This document shows, piece by piece, positions 37,296 through 48,053 of a stretch of 64,000 nt of DNA. Under the pieces are notes generated by a model. It was not told the DNA's origin, ran no database searches, and saw only the letters and a list, made by a program, of their open reading frames with translations. Source of the DNA: Geotalea toluenoxydans JCM 15764 (GTDB taxonomy: Bacteria > Desulfobacterota > Desulfuromonadia > Geobacterales > Geobacteraceae); NCBI RefSeq assembly GCF_001311985.1, contig NZ_BBCJ01000002.1, positions 62,001 to 126,000 on the forward strand, given 5' to 3'. Every line of letters begins with the position of its first letter. The first letter of the stretch is position 1. The translations under genes were made by a program, and so were the position numbers.

Positions 37296-38006
37296 GTGAG
37301 TGTTGAGGCCTGCAATTTGACGAAAAAAGCCCTCCTCATCTTTGCCAAAGAGCCTGTGGCAGGAGAGGTGAAAACCCGCCTCATACCATATCTGTCGCCA
37401 GAAGCCGCTGCCGAATTATACCGCTGCATGCTTATGGATACGCTGTCCAAGACAGCTACGCTCAAAGACGTGGACCTCTTTCTTTTTTACCATGGAGGTG
37501 CGGAGGCGGCTGCCTATTTTGATGGGTTGACAGAGGGCATGAATTTTCTGCCCCAGAGCGGTGGCGATCTTGGCGATCGGATGAAGCGCGCATTCAGGCA
37601 AGTCTTTGAGCTTGGCTACGGCAGTGCAGCGGTTATCGGGACAGATTCGCCGGATCTGCCCCTTGCCTACATCGGGGAGGCATTCCTCAAGCTGGAAGAT
37701 GAGCACGTCCAGGCAGTCTTCGGCCCCAGCCATGACGGAGGTTATTATCTGCTGGGACTGAAACGGCTGCATGGGGAACTTTTCCAGGGAATTGCCTGGT
37801 CCAGCAGCACGGTACTGGCTGACAGTCTTGCCGCGGCTGGAAAAGGGGGCATTGGCGCGGCGCTCCTGGCACCGTGGCACGATGTGGATACCGCCAACGA
37901 CCTGCTCAGACCTGAGCTTTTGGAATCAGCTAACGGCGCTGAACTGACGCGTGCTTTTCTCCTTGGCAGGATGAGTCCGGATCATTTCAATACCTCCAGT
38001 CCATAG
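37296..38006 (+). CDS. DUF2064 / TIGR04282 glycosyltransferase-fold protein
   Basis: A 236-residue protein with KKALLIFAKEPVAGEVKTRLIPYLSPEAAAELY near the start, AAVIGTDSPDLP and FGPSHDGGYYLLGL, matching the rSAM/selenodomain-linked and general DUF2064 nucleotidyl/glycosyltransferase-like family. Substrate is unknown. A TTG at 37317 (MTKKALLIFAK start) is an equally good initiation site with GAGG upstream. The gene converges on ilvA and the two overlap by 25 bases. Confidence 0.8.
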   Translation: MSVEACNLTKKALLIFAKEPVAGEVKTRLIPYLSPEAAAELYRCMLMDTLSKTATLKDVDLFLFYHGGAEAAAYFDGLTEGMNFLPQSGGDLGDRMKRAFRQVFELGYGSAAVIGTDSPDLPLAYIGEAFLKLEDEHVQAVFGPSHDGGYYLLGLKRLHGELFQGIAWSSSTVLADSLAAAGKGGIGAALLAPWHDVDTANDLLRPELLESANGAELTRAFLLGRMSPDHFNTSSP

Positions 38007-39187
38007 CCCCGCTTATCCAGATATTCAACGGTCTCCCGGATATGCTCGAACCCCCGCGTTTCCAGTTCCAGCAGGACTTCCGTCTTGCCGATGGGAAGTG
38101 CTTTAGAACGCCGGTCGTGGGTGATGAGCGAAATGTTTGCGTTGGTGGCTGCGATATCCGCTGACAGCCTTGCCAGCGAGCCTGGCACGTCATCCAGTTC
38201 CACCTTCAGCTTCAGATAGCGGCCGGCGGCTAAAAGACCTCGCTCCACCACGATGGAGATGGTCTTGACATCGATATTCCCACCTGAAAGCAGGCATACC
38301 GTCTTCCCCGTCAGCATCCACCTTGCCGTTCAAAAGTGCAGCCAGCGTAACAGCGCCGGCGCCTTCCACCAAGAGCTTGCTTCTCTCCAGCAGAGATACG
38401 ATTGCCTGGGCGATCTCTTCCTCCTCAACCAGCACCACTTCGTCCACCAGCTTTCCAATGATGGGAAAGGTGTTCTTGCCGACCTTTTTCACGGCGATGC
38501 CGTCGGCCAGCGTCACCTTAACCGGGGTATCGGCGATTGCCCCCCGTTGCAGCGAAGCATGCATGGATGGGGCGGCAACCGACTCGACGCCGATGATCCG
38601 CACCTGGGGACGAGTCTCCTTGATGGCCGAGCTATGCCGGCGATGAGCCCACCACCGCCTATGGGGACGAGGATGTTGTCCACGTCAGGCAGTTGTTGGA
38701 GGATTTCCAGGCCGATGGTCCCTTGGCCCGCCATTACCAGCGGATCGTCGAAGGGATGAACGAACAGTGCCCCCGTCTCCTTTTGGGTCAGGAGAGCGGC
38801 TGCATATGCTTCGTCGAAGTTTTTTCCAGTCAGCACCACCTCTGCTCCGTAATCCCTGGTGGCAAAGACCTTCTGGGGCGGGGTGCTTTCCGGCATGAAA
38901 ACGACCGCTTTAACTCCGAGCAAATCGGCGGAAAAAGCAACTCCCTGGGCATGGTTGCCTGCCGAGGCGGTAATTACCCCCTTTTCCAGCTTGGTCCTCG
39001 GCTGTGCCGTCATAAAATTAAGAGCGCCGCGGATCTTGAAGGAGCCCGTCCGTTGCAGGTTCTCACATTTGAGGAAGACCTGTGTACCGATTTTCTCTGT
39101 GAAATAATGGGAATGGATCAGTTCGGTGCGGCGCACCCTTTTTTTCAGGCGGTCATCCGCTTCATGGATCAGGCTGTATTCAAGCAT
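37982..39187 (-). CDS. ilvA: Threonine ammonia-lyase, short form with ACT domain (two frame breaks)
   Basis: IlvA deaminates threonine to 2-oxobutanoate for isoleucine. The PLP lysine lies in RTGSFKIRGALNF, the phosphate loop in VPIGGGGLIAGIA, and the serine-rich CLLSGGNIDVKT leads to a C-terminal ACT domain (LKLKVELDDVPGSLARLSADIA). Frames change near 38632 (one base missing) and 38316 (two missing or one extra). Repaired length about 402, the short TdcB-like form. ATG at 39187 gives the usual MLEYSLIHEADDRL; an earlier ORF start is not supported. Confidence 0.9.
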
Positions 39188-39285
39188 GGAGGGAAACTCC
39201 GAAGTGAAAAACAGTTGCGGGGGCTGGTCTGCTGTGTTGCCGTCCTTCATACCGGCCGACCCATGACGTTTTTCAATCAATATCG

Positions 39286-40248
39286 TTAATGGTGATGGTG
39301 ACCGTGGCTGCAGGCGCCGTGGTCATGGCTGTGGACTGCACGGGGACGATGGCGCATTTCCTTGATAATGGGGCCTTCGATACATTTTGTGCACTCGGCC
39401 TGCAACGTGGTATGGGATATGTGGTAGCGTTCGAAAAGAAGCTCCTCAATGCGGCGCAGTACGGCTGTCTGGTCATCCTTGTAGTCGGGCAGGATGTCAA
39501 CGTGGGCCGACAGGGCCAGGATATGGGAGCAGATGGTCCAGACGTTCAGGTGGTGAACGCTGTTGACTCCCTCTATGGTGCGGATCGCTTCCGATACCTG
39601 GGTGATACTCATGTTCCGCGGCACTCCTTCCAGCAGGATATGGACGGATTCCCTGATGACGCGCCATGAACCCCAGAAAATGACAAAGCCGATGCCTACG
39701 GATACAATTGCATCCAGCACATACCAGCCGGTGAAATACATGATCACGCCGCCGGCAATAACCCCGACGGAGGCGGCGGCATCACCGATAACATGGAGGA
39801 AGGCGCTGTGGACGTTGAGGTCGTCGTGGGAGTGCTGATGGAGGGCCGAGGCGGACAGGAGATTCATGGCCAGGCCGACCAGGGCGATGATGAACATGGG
39901 GAGGCTCTTCACCTCTTCTGGGTGAAGGAACCTCCCCCATGCTTCATACATGATGCCGAAAGCGATGAGGAGAATCGAAACGCCGTTGATGAACGAGGCG
40001 AAGACCTCGGCCCGGTGCCAGCCGAAGGTGCGGGTTTCGGAAACGGGCATAGCAGCAAGCCTGATCGCTCCCAGGGACAAAAGCAGGGCGAACAGGTCGA
40101 GGAAGACATGGGCCGCATCGGATAACAGGGCCAGGGAGTTGGTCCAGATGCCGCCGGCCACCTCGGCCACCAGTGTCAGGGAAGTCAGGACGATGGCATA
40201 TTTGAACCTGCCGGCAATGCTTTTATCCAGATGGGCTTCTGCGCTCAT
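39286..40248 (-). CDS. Cation diffusion facilitator (zinc/cation exporter)
   Basis: A 320-residue, six-helix CDF protein. Metal-site signatures are LALLSDAAHVFLDL (H/D pair in helix 2) and HVIGDAAASVGVI (helix 5), with a HQHSHDD loop between and a histidine-rich tail HSHDHGACSHGHHHH that could bind zinc. A cytoplasmic C-terminal domain (VHHLNVWTICSHILALSAHVDI) matches ZitB/CzcD. It exports divalent cations in exchange for protons. No frame break. Confidence 0.92.
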   Translation of the reverse strand: MSAEAHLDKSIAGRFKYAIVLTSLTLVAEVAGGIWTNSLALLSDAAHVFLDLFALLLSLGAIRLAAMPVSETRTFGWHRAEVFASFINGVSILLIAFGIMYEAWGRFLHPEEVKSLPMFIIALVGLAMNLLSASALHQHSHDDLNVHSAFLHVIGDAAASVGVIAGGVIMYFTGWYVLDAIVSVGIGFVIFWGSWRVIRESVHILLEGVPRNMSITQVSEAIRTIEGVNSVHHLNVWTICSHILALSAHVDILPDYKDDQTAVLRRIEELLFERYHISHTTLQAECTKCIEGPIIKEMRHRPRAVHSHDHGACSHGHHHH

Positions 40249-40275
40249 GTCCGTTCCTGTTGAAAACTATCAATA

Positions 40276-41022
40276 TTAAAAGCTGACCGCTGCCTTCAGT
40301 GAATAAATGGGGCGCGCTGCGTACTCAACCTCGGCGGTGATGCCCAAAAGCGGCAGCGGGGTCAGCTTCAGCCCGCCGAAGACGCGGGGCTGCCAGATCT
40401 TTTCGCTTGTGAGACCCGGGGAAAGGGTCAGTAGATTGCCCTTTGCCTTGCTGTCGATCCAGACAGCGCCCGCACCGGCATAGGGGGTGACCAGAACGAA
40501 ACCCTTGCTGATAGAAGCGTCGACGCCGACCGTCTGCAGGTCCAGATCGCCGACACCTGCCAGCTTGGTGTAGGTGGCGCGGATGCCGAGGGCGGGAGAT
40601 ACGGTCGTTCCTTCCAGGATTGCCTTGCTGATCTCGGCGCCATAGAGCTTGATGTTGCTGTCCGGGACATAGGAATACATGGCGCCGACGTCGATGCCGA
40701 AGGGAAGGCCCTTGCGGACGCGGATTTTCGGCAGGTAGAGATAGGAAGGAGCATTACCATTAAAGGCGTTTTGCCAATAATTGTTAGTTCCATCTTTCTT
40801 AATGGAAACGGCGGACACTTCGATTCCTGCATCGAAACCGGTGATGCCCAGCGGCTCTGCAGGGGCGGTATTTCTGTAGGCCATGGCCGTGCCGGCTTCC
40901 TTGGTCAAATGCTTGAAATCATCCTGCGTGAGTCCCGAGCTGAAACTGATGTCCCTTGCTGCAGCACTGCCGGCCATAAACAGGCCCAGGCATAAAACCA
41001 ACAAAGAAATACGCTTAACCAT
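40276..41022 (-). CDS. Predicted outer-membrane beta-barrel protein
   Basis: The ATG at 41022, with AAGGAGGAAGC upstream, gives a signal peptide (ISLLVLCLGLFMAGSAAA) and a mature part of about 225 residues with alternating hydrophobic strands (LPFGIDVGAMYSYVP, VSPALGIRATYTKLAG, GFVLVTPYAGAGAVW) ending in F (LKAAVSF), as in barrel proteins. No specific family recognised. A TTGACC-N17-TAAACT promoter lies upstream. Confidence 0.75.
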   Translation of the reverse strand: MVKRISLLVLCLGLFMAGSAAARDISFSSGLTQDDFKHLTKEAGTAMAYRNTAPAEPLGITGFDAGIEVSAVSIKKDGTNNYWQNAFNGNAPSYLYLPKIRVRKGLPFGIDVGAMYSYVPDSNIKLYGAEISKAILEGTTVSPALGIRATYTKLAGVGDLDLQTVGVDASISKGFVLVTPYAGAGAVWIDSKAKGNLLTLSPGLTSEKIWQPRVFGGLKLTPLPLLGITAEVEYAARPIYSLKAAVSF

Positions 41023-41059
41023 TGCTTCCTCCTTGTGCATAGCAAATATATGTGTGTGA

Positions 41060-41088
41060 AGTTTAACAGAGCCCTGGCGCACGGTCAA
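41060..41088 (-). promoter_or_regulatory. Sigma-70 promoter for the beta-barrel gene
   Basis: On the minus strand TTGACC (41083-41088) and TAAACT (41060-41065) are separated by 17 bases, 38 bases upstream of the start codon at 41022. Confidence 0.55.
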
Positions 41089-41110
41089 TGACAAAGACCC
41101 TGTTGCTGCC

Positions 41111-41139
41111 TTGCAATTTGCCTATCATACTGGTATCTT
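41111..41139 (+). promoter_or_regulatory. Candidate sigma-70 promoter for trxB
   Basis: TTGCAA (41111-41116) and TATCTT (41134-41139) are 17 bases apart, 34 bases before the trxB ATG. Confidence 0.45.
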
Positions 41140-41172
41140 ATCGCCAAACTTAGACTATCGGGAGAGTTTCGA

Positions 41173-42192
<1,020 letters not shown>

Positions 42193-42209
42193 GAAAAGAC
42201 GGAGGTTCC

Positions 42210-43739
42210 ATGCTTGCCAAGGTTCTCAGCAGTGCGCTCTTGGGTATCGATGCCATAATGGTCGATGTGGAGGTGGATATTGCCCAGGGACTGCCCCAGT
42301 TCGCAACGGTTGGGCTCCCTGATGGGGCAGTGAAGGAGAGCAAGGATCGGGTAAAATCGGCGCTGAAAAATTCCGGCTATGAATTCCCCAATCGCAAGAT
42401 CACCGTCAACCTGGCCCCTGCCGATGTGAAAAAGGAAGGGGCAGCCTTCGACCTCCCCATCTCCATCGGCATCATGGCCGCAACCGGGATCGTCAAGCCC
42501 GACCACCTGAAAAAATACCTGCTTCTGGGGGAACTCTCCCTGGATGGGGGCGTCAAACCGGTTCGAGGTTGTCTTTCCGTGGCAGTGGCGGCAAAAAATG
42601 CCGGGCTTGCCGGTATCATCGTTCCCGAAGAGAATGCCCGCGAAGGGGCGGTGGTCGAGGGAATAGAAGTTATCGGCGTATCCGAACTGGCCCAGGTTGT
42701 AGAATTTCTCAACGGCGAACGCCCCATCATTCCCTATTCAGTAGATATTCAACAGCTCTTCAGCCAAAACTCCGAGCACAACGACGATTTTTCTGAAGTC
42801 AAGGGGCAGGAACACGCCAAGCGGGCGCTGGAGGTGGCGGCTGCCGGCGGGCACAATATTTTGATGATCGGTCCACCAGGTTCGGGCAAGACCATGCTTG
42901 CCCGGCGGATTCCTTCCATTCTCCCCACCATGTCCTTCAACGAGGCAATAGAAACTTCGAAAATCTACAGCGTCATGGGGCTACTCGACCGTGACCGGGC
43001 GCTGGTTTCCGGTCGTCCCTTCCGCAGCCCCCACCATACCATCTCCGACATCGGTCTGATCGGCGGCGGCAATACCCCCAAACCGGGGGAGGTGAGCCTT
43101 TCCCACAACGGGGTCCTGTTCCTCGACGAGCTGCCGGAATTTAAAAAACATGTGCTGGAAGTGCTGCGCCAACCCCTTGAGGACGGCCGGGTTACCATTT
43201 CCCGCGCCCTTACCTCACTTACCTATCCGTCCCGGATCATGCTCGTCACCGCCATGAATCCCTGCCCCTGCGGTTACCTGGGTGACCCCCTCCACCAATG
43301 CTCATGCACGCCGGTAATGATTCACCGCTATCGTTCCCGCATCTCCGGTCCTCTCCTGGACCGCATTGACATCCACATCGAGGTGCCTGCCGTCAAATAT
43401 CGAGATCTGGCCGATCGCAGTGAGGGTGAGAGCTCTGCAGCCATAGCAGGCAGGGTAGAGCATTCGAGAAACCTCCAGCTGGAGCGCTTCAAGGGAAGCA
43501 AAGTCCACTGCAATGCCCAGATGACGCCGCGCTTTATCAAGAAATTCTGCGAACCGGACGCAGCAGGTCAGCGTATGCTGGAGATGGTCACCGACCGCCT
43601 CGGCCTCTCCGCGCGGACCTATACCCGGATTCTTAAGGTTGCCCGGACCATCGCCGATCTGGAGGGAAGCGACGGGATTAGAGAAAATCATATCTCGGAA
43701 GCGATTCAATATCGCAGCCTGGATCGGAAGATTTCCTAG
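42210..43739 (+). CDS. YifB/ComM-type Mg-chelatase-like AAA+ ATPase
   Basis: A 509-residue protein with an N-terminal Lon-protease-like ChlI domain ([34 protein letters not shown]), Walker [16 protein letters not shown], Walker [13 protein letters not shown] and a C-terminal Mg-chelatase domain (RSLDRKIS end). ComM helicases of this group promote branch migration in DNA uptake recombination. The reading frame is intact. Its TAG stop codon is part of the terminal repeat of the adjacent mobile-like element. Confidence 0.92.
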   Translation: MLAKVLSSALLGIDAIMVDVEVDIAQGLPQFATVGLPDGAVKESKDRVKSALKNSGYEFPNRKITVNLAPADVKKEGAAFDLPISIGIMAATGIVKPDHLKKYLLLGELSLDGGVKPVRGCLSVAVAAKNAGLAGIIVPEENAREGAVVEGIEVIGVSELAQVVEFLNGERPIIPYSVDIQQLFSQNSEHNDDFSEVKGQEHAKRALEVAAAGGHNILMIGPPGSGKTMLARRIPSILPTMSFNEAIETSKIYSVMGLLDRDRALVSGRPFRSPHHTISDIGLIGGGNTPKPGEVSLSHNGVLFLDELPEFKKHVLEVLRQPLEDGRVTISRALTSLTYPSRIMLVTAMNPCPCGYLGDPLHQCSCTPVMIHRYRSRISGPLLDRIDIHIEVPAVKYRDLADRSEGESSAAIAGRVEHSRNLQLERFKGSKVHCNAQMTPRFIKKFCEPDAAGQRMLEMVTDRLGLSARTYTRILKVARTIADLEGSDGIRENHISEAIQYRSLDRKIS

Positions 43740-43904
43740 GAGTCTGTCTGACTTAGGGGATCGTAGGGAGAGGATAGCAGGTCGAGGACAGATTTACGAA
43801 AATTTGAAGACGAATAGTGGACCTATTGGTCGAAAATTTCCGGGGAATATGGGCCGTTCTGCTATTCTCGCAGCAGATTCATTCCTAAGTCCGACAGACT
43901 CCTA
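43737..43904. mobile_element. MITE-like 168-bp element with terminal inverted repeats
   Basis: The left end AGGAGTCTGTCTGACTTAGG (43738-43757) and the right end (43884-43903) are inverse copies with one mismatch. CTAG stands immediately outside both (43736-43739 and 43901-43904), consistent with a 4-bp target duplication. The 168-bp body has no reading frame and two ACGAAAATTT/TCGAAAATTT copies. It supplies the stop codon of the yifB-like gene. No transposase is present, so a non-autonomous element is inferred. Confidence 0.7.
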
Positions 43905-44000
43905 GATATCGAACTGCCGCACCAGTCTATAACAGTCTGTGCAGCAGCCGGAAAACCGGATTGTACCTTATGATCGTAGTGCACTGCGGTGGAGTCACAG

Positions 44001-44876
44001 ATGGTTTCAAGATCTTTCGTCTTATTGCTACTCCTGGTACCGATTTTTGCCGCCACTGTCAGCAGCGCTGGAACCGATAAGCCTATCGTCCGTTTCGGCA
44101 TCAATCTCCGCCACAGCCCCATCGCACTCTATGAGCGCTACCAGCCGCTTATGGATTACCTGACCAGGAATACTCCCTATCGTTTTGAGCTTAAAGTCAG
44201 CCGCAGTTATCGGGAGGCGCTCCGGGACCTTGAACAAGGAAGAACCCAGATAGCTTCCCTGGGGGATGGCGCATTCCTCGATGCAATGCTGATATACGGA
44301 GCGACACCGGTAGTTAAACCTCTTAACCGCGAAGGAAAACCCTTTTATCGGTGCTTGATAGTTGCACAGAGCGGCGTAGGGTTGACACGGATGACTGATT
44401 TACCGGGGAAAAGGGTTGCCTTCGGTTCACACCATTCCATCAGCGGTAATCTCATTCCCAGGATTCTCCTGGGCAATCAGGGGATCTCATCGGCGGAACT
44501 TGCCGATTCAGTCAACCTGGAAAATCACACCGCCGTCACCAAGGCAGTTTTGAAGGGTATGTTCGATGCCGGTGCGGTGAAAGACGTTTTCGCCGAAAGG
44601 TACCAGCGATTCGGCTTGCGGGTGCTGGCTGTGTCGGACCCGATCCCCTCGGCGCCCTTGGTCGCCGGAGGTACTGCACCGAAAGGGCTTGTCAAAGCTG
44701 TTGCCGAGGCGCTTTTAAAACTGGATCCCGGTAATCCCCATGACCGCAGAACCATGTCGACTTGGGACAGGGAGTTTCAGAACGGTTTTGCGCCCGCCCA
44801 TCCCGTTGATTACCGTGATCTCCTCAGGCAGTTCAAATCCATTCCCAATGGTTGCGGCGCAGCGTGCCACAGATGA
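44001..44876 (+). CDS. PhnD/PtxB-like periplasmic substrate-binding protein
   Basis: The protein (about 291 residues) has a signal peptide (SFVLLLLLVPIFAATVSSA) and the phosphate/phosphonate ABC-binding fold: VRFGINLRHSPIALYERYQPLMDYL, QIASLGDGAFLDAML and GKRVAFGSHHSISGNLIPR. No ABC permease or ATPase is adjacent; instead the sensor kinase start overlaps its stop by 4 bases, so it probably acts as a sensory ligand-binding partner. ATG at 43989 is an alternative start. The tail NGCGAACHR resembles but does not meet the heme motif CxxCH. Confidence 0.82.
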   Translation: MVSRSFVLLLLLVPIFAATVSSAGTDKPIVRFGINLRHSPIALYERYQPLMDYLTRNTPYRFELKVSRSYREALRDLEQGRTQIASLGDGAFLDAMLIYGATPVVKPLNREGKPFYRCLIVAQSGVGLTRMTDLPGKRVAFGSHHSISGNLIPRILLGNQGISSAELADSVNLENHTAVTKAVLKGMFDAGAVKDVFAERYQRFGLRVLAVSDPIPSAPLVAGGTAPKGLVKAVAEALLKLDPGNPHDRRTMSTWDREFQNGFAPAHPVDYRDLLRQFKSIPNGCGAACHR

Positions 44877-46368
44877 AGACCCCGTTCGTCCTCAGTATCA
44901 AGACCAAGTTTTTCCTGACCGCAGCTGTTATCATGGCGTTTTCTTCCGCAACGTGGGGGGGCTGGGCATGGTACAACGAGCGCCAGCATCTTCACCAGAA
45001 GCTGAGGGAAAACGGCAAACTTCTGGTGACTGCCTTCGTGCGCCAATCATCAATGCCTTCATTTATGAAGATGCCGGCCTCCTTGACGATGTGGGGGTAC
45101 TGGACACATTCGTCGAAGAGGTGATCAAATCCCCCGAGCTTTCCACCGTCTATGTATTCATCACCGACAAGGACGGAAAGATCCTTGCCCACAATGATTA
45201 TACAAACTTCGGCTCCATCGCTTCAGACCACCTTACCCGCACCGCCCTGCAAAGCCAGCATTTTCTGAGTGAGGTCACCCGGTTAAAATCCAATGAAGAT
45301 GTTCTTGATCTGGCCCTGCCGCTCCTGGTGGCGGGAAAGAGCTGGGGGACCCTGCGCGTGGGGCTTTCAATGACCCCACTGCAGCGTGAGCTGGACACCT
45401 TGAAATGGCAGGTTTTTACCTTCGCCGGCATTTTTTTTCTTTTTGGAACTGCCGCATTCTACATTATCGGCTTGACCATGTCGCGACCGTTGGAGCAGCT
45501 TTCCCAGGCCATGTCAGACCTGAACCAGGACTCGCTCCCGGCGGTGCCGGAGGCGACCGGGAGGCAGGATGAAATAGGAGACCTGCAGGAGAGCTTCCGT
45601 CAAATGGTGCTCAGGCTGCAGCAAAGTGAGAAGGGACGTCAGCTTGCGGTGAGCCGCCTGCTCCGAGCCGAAAAACTCGCTACCATCGGTGAGATTGTGG
45701 CTGGGGTCGCCCATGAGGTCAATAACCCGCTGGGAGCCATGGCTTTCAGTATCGCGTCACTGGAGAAAAAAGCCCCCCAGGAACTCATTCGTCATATCGG
45801 AATTGTCAAAGGTGGATTGTCACGCATCGAAACCATTGTCCGCCAGTTGTCGGAATTCAGCCGGGCGGGGAGTCTCGATCTTGGATGCATAAAAAGCGAT
45901 GTGTTCTTCAAGGAGACAGCGCAATTTGCTGTCATGGCATTGAAGAGGTTTCCGGTCCGCTTCACGGCACTGGATGAATGTGTGCCATGCAGCCTCTTTC
46001 TCGACAAGGGAAAGATGCATCAGGTGGTGCTGAACCTGTTGCTTAATGCCGGGAATGCCTCGCCCGCCGGCGGCTGCGTCCGATTGACGGCTGCCGTTGC
46101 TGACGGGTTCTACCTGCTCTCGGTAAAGGATCAGGGGAAGGGGATAGCAGCAGAGCAGCAACCACTCATTTTTGAACTGTTCTATACCACCAATCTGGCT
46201 GGTGAAGGGAGCGGCATTGGTCTTGCAATCTGCAAAAACATCGTGGAAATGCACCGGGGCGAAATAGTCGTCGTCAGCACCCCGGGAGAGACCATCTTTA
46301 CCGTCAAGATCCCCTTAGTCACCGGAGAAATGAATGGAAGCCCTGAAGTTACTGATTGTCGAGGATGA
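44873..46368 (+). CDS. Membrane sensor histidine kinase (one frameshift)
   Basis: Layout: transmembrane helix 1 (FFLTAAVIMAFSSATWGGWAW), a periplasmic Cache-like region (LSTVYVFITDKDGKILAHNDY), helix 2 (VFTFAGIFFLFGTAAFYIIGL), HAMP, the phosphorylation helix (GEIVAGVAHEVNNPLGAMAF, histidine of HEVNNP) and an ATPase domain with VKDQGKGIAAEQQPLIFELFYTT and GSGIGLAICKNIVEMHRG. One base is missing near 45044, joining VTAFVR to IINAFIYEDAGLL. Repaired length 498. Start overlaps the binding-protein gene; the response regulator start lies 35 bases before its stop. Confidence 0.9.
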
Positions 46369-47689
46369 CCCACTCTTTGGTGAAGCGGTAGTCGATGCCA
46401 TCAGGGAGGCCGGGTATGGGGTCAGACTGGCCGTGAATGGCGCAGAGGCATTGGAAGCTGCAACCGACGAGAGCTTTGACATGGTCCTGCAGGACATCAG
46501 GCTTCCTGATGCCAATGGGCTCCATGTTCTGCGTGAAATACTGCTTCTGCAACCCCACTGCAAGGCTCTCGTCATTACCGGTCATGCAACAGTCGACAGT
46601 GCCATCGAAGCAATGAAACTCGGTGCCTGCGATTTGCTGACCAAGCCTTTTCCCCTTGAGTTCCTGCTCGTGAAGCTGGAAAAAGCCCTAAAAATCAGAG
46701 CCATGGAGCACGAACTTGATGGTTTCAGGAAAACGGCTGCAGCCAGGGTGCAGATTATAAGCCGTAGCCCGGCCATGAGGAATGTGATGGAAATGGCTCG
46801 TGCCGTGGCCAATACGGACGCAACCGTACTCATCCATGGTGAAAGCGGCACCGGCAAAGAGCTTCTGGCCGACGCAATCCATAGGCAGAGTCGGCGCGCC
46901 GGGCACGCCTGCGTCAAGATCAACTGCGCCGCCATTCCTGAGAACCTCGTGGAGAGCGAGCTTTTCGGTGTGGAACGGGGAGCCTTTACCGGAGCGGATC
47001 GCAGTCGTCGCGGTTTGCTGGAGATGGCAGCCGGCGGATCTCTCTTTCTCGATGAGATCGGAGAGATGCCCCTGCCGGTCCAGGGCAAGCTTCTCAGGGT
47101 GCTTGAAGAAAAGGTCGCCTTCCGGGTCGGCGGTACCAGCGCCTACAAGGCGGATTTCAGGCTCATTGCGGCGACCCACCGCGATCTGAAGGCGATGATC
47201 GATCAACGGATCTTCAGGGAAGACCTCTTTTTCAGGCTCAATGTGGTTCCTATTTCTATTCCGCCTTTGAGAGAGCGGCGGGAAGACATACCGCTGCTTG
47301 TGGTGCATTTTCTGAAGCAAATTGCCAAGGAGGGCGGCCGGAGAGTCACCTTTGCGCCTGAAACGATGCATTTGCTCAGCAACTATGACTTTCCGGGCAA
47401 TGTCCGGGAGTTGCGAAATATCATTGAGCAGTTCTCCATCTTGTATCCGGGTGAGATCATCAAGCCTCACCATATACCGGTTTCGCTCAAGAGCGACTCT
47501 CAACTAGGCAGTATCTTTGAGCGCCATACCGTAGGCAGGCCGCTCAAGGAGGCTGTCTCGGAATTCGAACACCGCTACATCGAGAAAGTCATCAGAAGCA
47601 CCTCGGGTAACAGGTCACGAGCCGCTGAAGTCCTGGGCCTGTCCCGAAAAGTGCTTTGGGAAAAGCTTAAACGCAAATCTGATGATTGA
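46334..47689 (+). CDS. NtrC-family sigma-54 response regulator
   Basis: A receiver domain with acidic pocket D11-D12, phospho-acceptor D54 (VLQDIRLPDA) and K104 precedes an AAA+ domain: Walker A GESGTGKE (169-176), the sigma-54 contact loop GAFTGA (216-221), LFLDEIGEMPL, and a C-terminal Fis-type helix-turn-helix (NRSRAAEVLGLSRKVLWEKLKRK). It should activate RpoN promoters when phosphorylated by the adjacent kinase. Likely target: the porin gene immediately downstream, which has a -24/-12-like site. Length 451, intact. Confidence 0.95.
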   Translation: MEALKLLIVEDDPLFGEAVVDAIREAGYGVRLAVNGAEALEAATDESFDMVLQDIRLPDANGLHVLREILLLQPHCKALVITGHATVDSAIEAMKLGACDLLTKPFPLEFLLVKLEKALKIRAMEHELDGFRKTAAARVQIISRSPAMRNVMEMARAVANTDATVLIHGESGTGKELLADAIHRQSRRAGHACVKINCAAIPENLVESELFGVERGAFTGADRSRRGLLEMAAGGSLFLDEIGEMPLPVQGKLLRVLEEKVAFRVGGTSAYKADFRLIAATHRDLKAMIDQRIFREDLFFRLNVVPISIPPLRERREDIPLLVVHFLKQIAKEGGRRVTFAPETMHLLSNYDFPGNVRELRNIIEQFSILYPGEIIKPHHIPVSLKSDSQLGSIFERHTVGRPLKEAVSEFEHRYIEKVIRSTSGNRSRAAEVLGLSRKVLWEKLKRKSDD

Positions 47690-47948
47690 GAAGGCTTGCC
47701 TTCGCACGTGATCCCACCGAACTGCTACTTTTTCGTAACAATTCACTCGCCGATTATAAGCATTGCCTAATCCGCTGAAATGACCAGCTGCCCCCTTTTT
47801 CATATTTTCCCACAAACGCTCCACTCTTCATTCCTATCCCCGCTATTGTTTCTTGTCCTTTAACAACAACCCTTTAAGGGTGGCGCCCTTGGTGCCCTCA
47901 ACTGCGATTATTGAGAGGTCTTTAATTTTTTACGCCGTTTTCTGGTGC

Positions 47949-47964
47949 TTGGCACAATTATTGG
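47949..47964 (+). promoter_or_regulatory. Possible sigma-54 promoter upstream of the porin gene
   Basis: TTGGCACAATTATTGG has a perfect -24 half (TTGGCAC) and GG-N10 spacing, but the -12 dinucleotide is GG instead of GC. It lies about 90 bases before the ATG at 48054 and directly after a sigma-54 activator gene. The rest of 47690-48053 contains no credible gene. Confidence 0.45.
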
Positions 47965-48053
47965 TAATATATAGCAATTCCAGGAAGGGGGTGGATATAC
48001 AAATCAGAAGGATCCAATGTTTTTGAATCAAAAATCATGCAGGAGGATTATTA

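Noticed and set aside
44850..44876. CGAACH near the end of the binding protein as a heme motif
   Set aside because: It is C-x3-C-H rather than CxxCH, and the rest of the protein is a periplasmic binding fold.
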